Source of the DNA: Vulcanimicrobiota bacterium
Lineage (GTDB): Bacteria; Vulcanimicrobiota; Vulcanimicrobiia; Vulcanimicrobiales; Vulcanimicrobiaceae
Direction: 5' to 3'
DNA: 16,481 nt
Assembly: GCA_019233415.1 (NCBI GenBank)
Contig: JAFAMK010000241.1
Span: 1-16,481 of the forward strand
This document shows positions 1 through 5,926 of this stretch, in pieces. Below the pieces are notes generated by a model, which saw nothing but the letters and a program-made list of their open reading frames with translations, was not told the origin of the DNA and did no database searches. Position 1 is the first letter of the stretch; each line of letters begins with the position of its first letter. The position numbers and the translations under genes are program-made.

Positions 1-11
1 CGGCAAAGGAG

Positions 12-365
12 ATGACGACGATCGTGGAAGCGCGTTATGCCAAGGCGTATGACGCGCTCGTCGTTCGGCTCAGCACCGGCTCGACGATCATCGTCCCGAG
101 GAAGCGGCTTCCCGGCTTTCAGCGTGTCGCGCCTGCGGCGCTTCGGAAGCTCGAAATCGAGGAACCCGGCAACGCCATCTGGTTCGACGTTCCCGATGTC
201 GGCGTTCGGTTGGAGACGCTGATGATCGCGGCAGCTGGCGAAGCGACGGTCCGGAAAGCGGCAGCACAACTGCTCGGCTCGCGCACGAGCGCGAAGAAGG
301 CGACGTCTTCCGCCGCGAACGGCCGACTCGGCGGACGACCACCGAAAAGGCGGGCCGTGGCCTGA
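12..365 (+). CDS. DUF2442 domain protein with basic tail
   Basis: A 117-residue protein. Residues 1-75 match the DUF2442 pattern: an N-terminal 'VEARYAKAYDALVVRLSTG' beta hairpin, a 'PRKRLPGF' segment, a 'KLEIEEPGNAIWFDVPDVGVRLETLM' stretch. Residues about 90-117 form a Lys/Arg-rich tail with 'NGRLGGRPPKRR', resembling the AT-hook-like tail often seen on these small proteins. DUF2442 proteins are commonly encoded beside DUF4160 proteins and have been suggested to act as toxin-antitoxin-like pairs; the biochemical role is unknown. AAGGAG lies directly against the ATG, and a frame open from base 1 ends at TGA 13-15, so an upstream gene probably overlaps this start by ATGA. That partner lies off the window. 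The gene ends 13 bp from the convergent anti-sigma gene. Family call is fairly sure, function is not. Confidence 0.8.
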   Translation: MTTIVEARYAKAYDALVVRLSTGSTIIVPRKRLPGFQRVAPAALRKLEIEEPGNAIWFDVPDVGVRLETLMIAAAGEATVRKAAAQLLGSRTSAKKATSSAANGRLGGRPPKRRAVA

Positions 366-378
366 TCCTGCGTAGCCG

Positions 379-939
379 CTACGGCGGCGGTGGGAGCGTG
401 CGGATGCGGTTGAGGATGGCGCTGTCGGTGCCTGCGGGGACGATGACCGTGATTGCGGTCGAGCCTTTCGTCCAGGTGCCTTGGGGGAGGCCGGTGGCGG
501 TGTTTGCGGGGCGTTCGAGGACGACGACGTGGTTGCCGGAGTGGGGTTCGAGGTCGAGGCGGACCGTGTCGGCGTCGCCGGCAATTTCTACCGAGCTGAC
601 CGGTACGCCGGACGGCACGACGAGCGGAAAACGCGCGGCGCGGCGCGCTTCGTCGAGCGAGATGACGTGCATACCGTCGTCGGTTAGCGCTTCGTGGTGA
701 AGGCCGAGCGCGGCGAAGCCGTCCACGATGCGGTCGTGCAGCGGCCACGACAGGCTGACGACGAGCGCGCCGACGACCAGACCGATCGAACCTGCGAACG
801 AGAGTTGCAGCACCGTCGCGCGGCGCCGCGGCGCGATCTCTCCGGTCGTCACGTGTGCGACGGCGCTTGCCGGATACGGTGGGACGGGGACGTCGCGGTA
901 TGCGTCGTGGATTAGCGGCGCGAGCGGGTCGTGGCTCAT
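379..939 (-). CDS. Putative single-pass anti-sigma factor (DUF4367-like C-terminus)
   Basis: A 186-residue protein. Residues 1-41 are a short probably cytoplasmic segment, 42-64 are one hydrophobic membrane helix ('VLQLSFAGSIGLVVGALVVS'), and 65-186 would be periplasmic. The segment 'ISLDEARRAARFPLVVPSGVP' (93-113) resembles the DUF4367 domain found at the C-terminus of ECF anti-sigma factors and related envelope sensors. No zinc-type HxxxCxxC motif is present. The ATG (937-939) overlaps the sigma-factor stop codon as ATGA, so the two are probably translationally coupled; this pairing is the main support for the anti-sigma call. The N-terminal sigma-binding part is short, so it could instead be an accessory membrane protein. 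A weak 5-bp hairpin (371-383), without a T-run, sits at the 3' end. Confidence 0.65.
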   Translation of the reverse strand: MSHDPLAPLIHDAYRDVPVPPYPASAVAHVTTGEIAPRRRATVLQLSFAGSIGLVVGALVVSLSWPLHDRIVDGFAALGLHHEALTDDGMHVISLDEARRAARFPLVVPSGVPVSSVEIAGDADTVRLDLEPHSGNHVVVLERPANTATGLPQGTWTKGSTAITVIVPAGTDSAILNRIRTLPPPP

Positions 940-1463
940 CGTGCGTACTCCTCGGCGACGCGGACGCGGTCGGCGAGTGCGGTGGCGAGACGGCGGCGCG
1001 CGAGCAGGAGGCGAAAGCGGATCGTTGCGGCCGGTGCGCCGAGCGATGCGCCGATCTGCGCGCTGCTGAAGCCTTCGACGTAGCGCAGCACGACGGGCTC
1101 GCGTAGCCACGAGGGGAGCGCGGCGAGCGCCTGCGCGACGTCGAGGCGGACGACGGCGTCGTCGTCGAAACGCGCCACGGCGTGCGCACCGTCGAGCGGA
1201 CGCTCGGGACGCCGGCGCCGCGCCGCCGAGCGCGCGGCGTTGACGACAATGCGCGCCGACCATACGTCGAACGCTTCCGGTTCGCGCAGGCTGTTGAGCC
1301 GCGCGGCGGCGAGAATCAGCGCTTCTTGCGCGGCGTCCTCGGCGGCGGCGCGGTTGCCGAGGACCGCGTACGCGAGCCGATATGCACGCGGCCAGAAGGC
1401 GCGCAGGACGCGGTCGCGCGCGTCGGCGTCGCCGGCCTGCGCGGCGCGGACGTCGGGTGTCAT
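936..1463 (-). CDS. ECF-family RNA polymerase sigma factor
   Basis: A 175-residue sigma-70 family factor of the extracytoplasmic-function type. Region 2 covers about residues 15-85 ('RLAYAVLGNRAAAEDAAQEA' followed by 'FDVWSARIVVNAARSAARRR', the core-binding and -10 recognition part). Region 4 covers about 108-163 ('ALAALPSWLREPVVLRYVEG', then a helix-turn-helix 'SSAQIGASLGAPAATIRFRL'). Regions 1 and 3 are absent, as expected for the class. I chose the ATG at 1463 because it gives the usual short N-terminus; the frame stays open upstream but runs into the receptor gene. It lies 64 bp after the receptor stop and overlaps the anti-sigma-like gene by 4 bp. It probably directs RNA polymerase to a small envelope-related regulon that may include this operon; that role is inferred. 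Confidence 0.92.
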   Translation of the reverse strand: MTPDVRAAQAGDADARDRVLRAFWPRAYRLAYAVLGNRAAAEDAAQEALILAAARLNSLREPEAFDVWSARIVVNAARSAARRRRPERPLDGAHAVARFDDDAVVRLDVAQALAALPSWLREPVVLRYVEGFSSAQIGASLGAPAATIRFRLLLARRRLATALADRVRVAEEYAR

Positions 1464-1527
1464 ACGGAGCGGGCGCGTTGCGGGGTCACGCTGCCGACCG
1501 GGTTCGCAGACGAGCACGCGCGCTCCC

Positions 1528-4500
1528 TCAGCGTTCGTCCGGCGGGGAGACCTGGTAGATGCCGAAGCGGTCGGCGAAGCCCAGCACGCCATAGCGGCGG
1601 GTGTCGTCGATCCCAGCGGACTTCAGGTGCTGGCGCGGGATGCCGGCGACGTGCAGGCACTGCAGAACCGCCGACTGCGCGAGGTCGTCCTTGAGACCGA
1701 CTTCGAGCCAGGCGCCGGTGCCCGTCCCGTGTGCGACGAGGTCGACCACGTCGGTCGATGCGACCGGCGTGCCCGCGCGTTGCGCGGCGCGGGCGGTGCG
1801 CAGTGCCGCGACGACCGCATCGGCAACCGGCTTCGACGACGCGGGGCACTCCGTGCGCTCCGCGAACGGATCGGCCGGCGCCCCGGTGGGTTCGGGATCG
1901 AACGTCGCCTGGACGCGGACGGCGCCGCGCGGGGGCGGTCCGCCCGGAAGCAGATAGATTCCGACGAGCGGCGAGTAGATGACGGAGAACGAACTCTTCG
2001 GCGGTCCGGCGGGACGGTAGAGATGGTGGCTCGTGACGTCGTCGGGTCCGGCGATCGCGAGATTCGCGCAGTTCACCACCGGCGCCAGTTGCCGGATCGG
2101 GCCGTCGATGCTCACGGCGAAGCGTGCGCCGTCGTCGTACGCGGCATAGACGATGCGCAGTCCGAGCACCGTCGCCGGCAGACCGCGCAGCGACGCCGGA
2201 TACCGGCCGCCGCTCTTCGCGCGTTCGGCGGCGTCGCGCGTTGCACCGACCTTGTCGAGAACCGGCTGCGCGACGCGCGCCGCCACCGGCGTGCACTCCG
2301 CGTTGTCCGGATCGATCGTCAACGCGTTGGCCGGCGCCGCGTTCGGGACCTCGCGGGCATTGATCGCGATGCGGACGCCTGACCCACCACCTTCACCGCC
2401 TCCGTCGGGCTCGCTCGACGCGTCGGTCGTCCCCGCGCCGGTTCCACCGGAGCCGAGCCGTCCGACGCGCACCGTGTAGGTCAACGCAACCGAACGCGGG
2501 GTCAGCGGCTGCGCGAGGAGCGGCAGCGGCGGCGCGCCGGCGCGCGGGAACGCGACGACGTCGGCGGCCGGAACGTACGGTCCCGGGAAGCGGTTCGTCA
2601 GATTGCGGCCGACGAGCGCGAGCGTTCCGGCGCGCAGCGGCGCCGCAAGCCCGGCGTTCACGACGGTGTACGCGGGAAGGCGGTTCGCGTTGTTCGCCGC
2701 GGTGTAGCTGAGGTTCGCGAGAAGGTCGACCGCGCGGCCGAGCTTCTCGGTGACGACGAGACCGGCGCGGTGGAGCGGGACGTCCGGCACCTGCGCGCCT
2801 ACGGGACTGAGTGCATTCGTCAGCGGCGATCCGGCGGTGACGAAGCGCGACTGCACCGAGGCAAACCCCGCGATGAGCGCCGCGCCGATTTCCCATGTGC
2901 CGGCGAGCGTCGCGCCGCGGTTGAGCTGGTCGGCGGGAACGAAGCCGGTGAATGCGAGCGCCGGCGCCGCACCCGCGCCGCAGACGTACGGCGACGACGC
3001 GAGCTGCGCGACGGATTGCACGTAGGCGGATGGAAGTCCGAGTGCCCCGGCGTCGTACGCGGCGAGAACCGGCGCGCCTTGAAGGCGCTGCGTCCACGCG
3101 GTCAGCGCGACGTGCGCGTGCCGGCCGGAGCGCTCGGCGCTCGCACGCAGCGACGACGAGCGTTGCCGTGCTGCGTTGACCGACGCGACGTTGCCGAGCG
3201 CGATGTTCGCGCCGCAGTCGTACGTCAGCGAGCGCGGGTCGGGGAGGCCGGCCCCGGTGACGATCGTCGTCGCGCCCGCGTCGCCGGCGCTTCCGGCAAG
3301 ATCGTACGCGACGTCGCGCGACGGTTGCCAGCGTGCGTCGAGGCCGCCCGCTGCGCTGGCATTCCCACGTCCGCCGTTGACGCCGGCACGCGCGGTGAAC
3401 GTCAGCCGTTGGTTCGGCCGCAGCCGGTCGACGAGCGTCGCCCCACGGTACGCGAGCCGGTCGCCGAGGGCGAACGTTCCGAGCACATTCGTGCTGGTGC
3501 CGTCGACCGCCAGGCCGTACGCACTCGCCGAGAGCGCGAGGTCGTGATGATCGCCGGCCGGAAGTTGCACGTTCAGCGTCGCGCCGTGCGCGTATGAGCG
3601 CGTCTGCGATGCCTGCGGCGCCGGCACGCCCGCGAACATGGCATGCGTCAGGTCGGCGTCGTCGCGCGACGCGCTCGTGAAGCCGGCGAGGAACACCGAT
3701 GTCGCGCCGATCGTCGCGTTCTCGGCGAGCGTCGCGAACGCGCCGCGGCGGTGCGTCGCAAGTCCCGGCCCGTCACCGCACGGGAACAGCGCGGTCCGCT
3801 GCGCACAGGCGAGCCCGTCGGTTTCGTCGGTCGCGCTGCCGGTGACCGTGAGCGTCTGCGCGAGCGAGGGCGACCAGCGCAGCTTTGCGAGGTCGCCGGA
3901 CGCGAACGTATCGCCGTCGTGACGGTACGTCAGGCCGCTCTCGTCGGTGAACGTCTGCCCGGTCAACGGATTCGTTCGCCCGCGCGCCGCGTGCTCAACG
4001 ACGTAGCCGAGATTGCGGATCGAACCGCGCGCTGCGACGATCGCGCTCGACGCATCGTCGCTGCCGTACTGCAGCGTCGCCTGCTGCTGCGCGTAGCGCG
4101 TCGGCTGCAGCGTGCGGAATCCGACGTCGCCACCGAGCGAACCGTGCGCCGCACCCGAGCTGGCGCTCGCGCCGGCGAACAAGTCCGCGTTGATCCCGCG
4201 GTCGCCGAGACTGCTTCCCGCGCCCGGGATCGGGACACCGTCGACGCTGGTCCCGGTTTGCGAGGGATCGTTGCCGTCGATGGAGAGCGCGTCGCCGCTG
4301 CCGGTCAGTCCCGGAAGATCGCCGAGCGCGTCCCGCAGTGAGCCGTCGAGATGACGCAGCGCGTCGTCCTGCCCGACCTCGCGCGAGGTCCGCGCCGGAG
4401 AGCTCGTCACCGTCACGCCGCCGATGCGCTGCAGCCCGCCGGTCGACGGGCGGGCGAGCCGCACGCGCACGGTCGTCGAGCGGTTCGCCGTGACGTCGAA

Positions 4501-4779
4501 CAGCGGGGAGCGCGCGACCGCATAGCCGCGTTTCGTCACCGATGCGCGGTACGCGCCGGTCGCGACCGACTCGAACCGCGCGCGGCCCTCGGCGTCGGTG
4601 TAGCCGATCGTCCCGGTCTCGCCAGCCACGAGGACGCGCGCCAGCGCGACCGGCGCACCGCTCACTGCGTCGACCACCTCGACGATGACGTCGCTCGCAT
4701 CGCCCGCGGCCATCGCCGGCGCCGCCGACCACGCGAGCGACAAGAGCCCGGCCAAGAGCGCGCTTCCGATTCGTCTCAC
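1528..4779 (-). CDS. TonB-dependent outer-membrane receptor with C-terminal extension
   Basis: A 1,083-residue protein read from a GTG at 4779 that opens a clear Sec signal peptide ('VRRIGSALLAGLLSLAWSAA', cleavage near AMA|AG, residue 24). Residues 31-108 are a carboxypeptidase-regulatory-like beta domain, 120-130 ('GGVTVTSSPAR') resemble a TonB box/plug start, about 135-225 are the plug ('LRDALGDLPGLTG', 'SVDGVPIPG'), and about 235-770 are barrel strands ('LLANLSYTAANNANRLPAYT', 'GRNLTNRFPGPY'). Such receptors import siderophores, vitamins or glycans across the outer membrane using TonB. The barrel ends near 'ALTYTVRVGR'; then comes a Gly/Ser/Glu-rich linker (774-800) and about 283 further residues of no family I recognise, with several cysteines. 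No ribosome site is obvious and the substrate is unknown. Frame upstream of 4779 stays open but overlaps fabI, so the signal peptide decided the start. Confidence 0.85.
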   Translation of the reverse strand: MRRIGSALLAGLLSLAWSAAPAMAAGDASDVIVEVVDAVSGAPVALARVLVAGETGTIGYTDAEGRARFESVATGAYRASVTKRGYAVARSPLFDVTANRSTTVRVRLARPSTGGLQRIGGVTVTSSPARTSREVGQDDALRHLDGSLRDALGDLPGLTGSGDALSIDGNDPSQTGTSVDGVPIPGAGSSLGDRGINADLFAGASASSGAAHGSLGGDVGFRTLQPTRYAQQQATLQYGSDDASSAIVAARGSIRNLGYVVEHAARGRTNPLTGQTFTDESGLTYRHDGDTFASGDLAKLRWSPSLAQTLTVTGSATDETDGLACAQRTALFPCGDGPGLATHRRGAFATLAENATIGATSVFLAGFTSASRDDADLTHAMFAGVPAPQASQTRSYAHGATLNVQLPAGDHHDLALSASAYGLAVDGTSTNVLGTFALGDRLAYRGATLVDRLRPNQRLTFTARAGVNGGRGNASAAGGLDARWQPSRDVAYDLAGSAGDAGATTIVTGAGLPDPRSLTYDCGANIALGNVASVNAARQRSSSLRASAERSGRHAHVALTAWTQRLQGAPVLAAYDAGALGLPSAYVQSVAQLASSPYVCGAGAAPALAFTGFVPADQLNRGATLAGTWEIGAALIAGFASVQSRFVTAGSPLTNALSPVGAQVPDVPLHRAGLVVTEKLGRAVDLLANLSYTAANNANRLPAYTVVNAGLAAPLRAGTLALVGRNLTNRFPGPYVPAADVVAFPRAGAPPLPLLAQPLTPRSVALTYTVRVGRLGSGGTGAGTTDASSEPDGGGEGGGSGVRIAINAREVPNAAPANALTIDPDNAECTPVAARVAQPVLDKVGATRDAAERAKSGGRYPASLRGLPATVLGLRIVYAAYDDGARFAVSIDGPIRQLAPVVNCANLAIAGPDDVTSHHLYRPAGPPKSSFSVIYSPLVGIYLLPGGPPPRGAVRVQATFDPEPTGAPADPFAERTECPASSKPVADAVVAALRTARAAQRAGTPVASTDVVDLVAHGTGTGAWLEVGLKDDLAQSAVLQCLHVAGIPRQHLKSAGIDDTRRYGVLGFADRFGIYQVSPPDER

Positions 4780-4902
4780 GACGAGAGGACGCGCGCCGCG
4801 GCCGATCTGTTGGCGGCGGGGGTGATTCCTCAGCAAGGCAAGCGTGCTGGGCCAGCGGACGAGAAAGGGTTGTCCCGGGGTGGTGGGCGATGATCGGACT
4901 TC
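4780..4902. promoter_or_regulatory. Divergent intergenic region between receptor operon and fabI
   Basis: This 123-bp gap separates the GTG of the receptor (minus) from the GTG of fabI (plus), so both promoters should lie here or just inside the genes. I see no convincing -35/-10 pair, operator palindrome or riboswitch. Both flanking genes start with GTG and lack a strong Shine-Dalgarno sequence. The regulatory role is inferred only from gene orientation. Confidence 0.4.
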
Positions 4903-5676
4903 GTGGGATTGCTCGATGGAAAGACCATCCTTGTTACAGGGGTCGCGAATCGCTGGTCGATCGCGAGCGGCATCGTGCGGCAGCTGCATGCGCACGGCGC
5001 GTCGCTGATCCTGACGTATCAGGGAGAACGGGTCGAGGACGCGGTGCGCAAGCACGCCGCGGAGGTCGGTGGGGCGGCGTTCGAATGCAACGTGACCGAT
5101 GATGCGTCGCTGCGCGCGTTGGCGGAGAACGTCGGGCCGATCGACGGGCTCGTTCATTCGATCGCATTCGTGAAGAAAGAAGACCTGTCGGGGACGGTCT
5201 ACGACACGTCGCGCGACGGCTTTGCGATGGCGATGGACGTGAGCGCGTACTCGCTGATCGCGCTCGTCGGCCACTTGAAGGACAACTTGCGCGACGGCGC
5301 GTCGGTGATGGCGCTGACGTATCTCGGCGCGACCCAGATCGTGCCGAATTACAACGTCGCCGGGATCGCGAAGGCCGCGCTGGAGTCGATCGTGCGCTAC
5401 CTGGCATTCGATTTAGGTGAGCGCGGAATTCGCGTGAATGCGATCTCGGCCGGGCCGATCTCGACGGCGTCGTCGCGGCAGGTCGCCGGGTTCTCGGCGA
5501 TGCCGGCGAAGGTCGCCGCGGCGTCGCCGCTCAAGCGCAACGTCACCGCCGACGACGTCGGCAACTGCGCGGTTTATCTCGCCTCGGACCTCTCCTCGCA
5601 GGTGACCGCCGACGTCCACTTCGTCGATGCCGGCTATCACGCGATGGGGATGTACCCGCAGCTCGCGGAGGGCTGA
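4903..5676 (+). CDS. fabI: Enoyl-[acyl-carrier-protein] reductase (NADH) FabI
   Basis: A 257-residue short-chain dehydrogenase family enzyme that reduces the trans-2 double bond of enoyl-ACP, the last step of each fatty-acid elongation cycle in the cytoplasm; in bacteria with FabI it is the triclosan target. Visible hallmarks are the N-terminal nucleotide site 'ILVTGVANRWSIASGI' (9-24), the FabI-specific 'HSIAF' (85-89), catalytic tyrosines Y140 and Y150 with K157 in 'TYLGATQIVPNYNVAGIAK' (equivalent to E. coli Y146, Y156 and K163), and 'RVNAISAGPISTASS'. The length matches the family. The start is GTG, giving the usual 'MGLLDGK'; an ATG at 4890 is out of frame. The stop overlaps the next start (TGATG), so fabI is probably co-transcribed with the carboxylase genes, which supply malonyl-CoA or related precursors. 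Confidence 0.97.
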   Translation: MGLLDGKTILVTGVANRWSIASGIVRQLHAHGASLILTYQGERVEDAVRKHAAEVGGAAFECNVTDDASLRALAENVGPIDGLVHSIAFVKKEDLSGTVYDTSRDGFAMAMDVSAYSLIALVGHLKDNLRDGASVMALTYLGATQIVPNYNVAGIAKAALESIVRYLAFDLGERGIRVNAISAGPISTASSRQVAGFSAMPAKVAAASPLKRNVTADDVGNCAVYLASDLSSQVTADVHFVDAGYHAMGMYPQLAEG

Positions 5677-5879
5677 TGCGCGCACCGTCGGCCGAAGAGC
5701 TGGCGGCGATCGCCGCAGCGTACGCGATCGTGTCCGCAGCGCGCGCCGCCGAGGTGCCTGCCGAGCCGATCGTCTCGCGCTGGGCGCTCGCCGGCCGGCT
5801 TCGTGACGACGAGGCCGACGCGCGAACCGTCGCGACCGGCGGGAACCGCTGGGCGCGGGCCAGCCGGCCCGCGCGCTGA
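5676..5879 (+). CDS. Acyl-CoA carboxylase epsilon-subunit-like small protein
   Basis: A 67-residue protein whose ATG overlaps the fabI stop by one base. It has the layout of the small epsilon subunit of actinobacterial acyl-CoA carboxylases: an N-terminal 'PSAEELAAIAAAYAIV' helix, an Ala-rich spacer, then 'SRWALAGRLRDD' (34-45) and a tail with 'GGNRWARASRP' (55-65); conserved-looking tryptophans are W36 and W59. In actinobacteria, epsilon binds the alpha-beta carboxylase complex and raises its activity. Its position 47 bp before the biotin-carboxylase alpha gene supports this role. No beta (carboxyltransferase) gene is in the window. The protein is short and of low complexity, so the family match is by eye only; a chance coupled ORF is the main alternative. 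Confidence 0.62.
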   Translation: MRAPSAEELAAIAAAYAIVSAARAAEVPAEPIVSRWALAGRLRDDEADARTVATGGNRWARASRPAR

Positions 5880-5926
5880 GCGGCGCGGCGGCAGGCCTTC
5901 CGGCGCGCGGCGGCACACAAGGCTCC

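Noticed and set aside
371..383. Small hairpin CGTAG-CCG-CTACG between the DUF2442 and anti-sigma stop codons
   Set aside because: Only five base pairs and no T-run; too weak to call a terminator.
1240..2382. A 380-codon plus-strand frame opposite the sigma factor and receptor C-terminus
   Set aside because: Shadow of the coding strand; Arg-rich with no motif, while the minus-strand frame continues the receptor without a stop.
4890..5102. An ATG-started frame overlapping the beginning of fabI
   Set aside because: It is out of frame with fabI, which is complete from the GTG at 4903; there is no sign of a frameshift.
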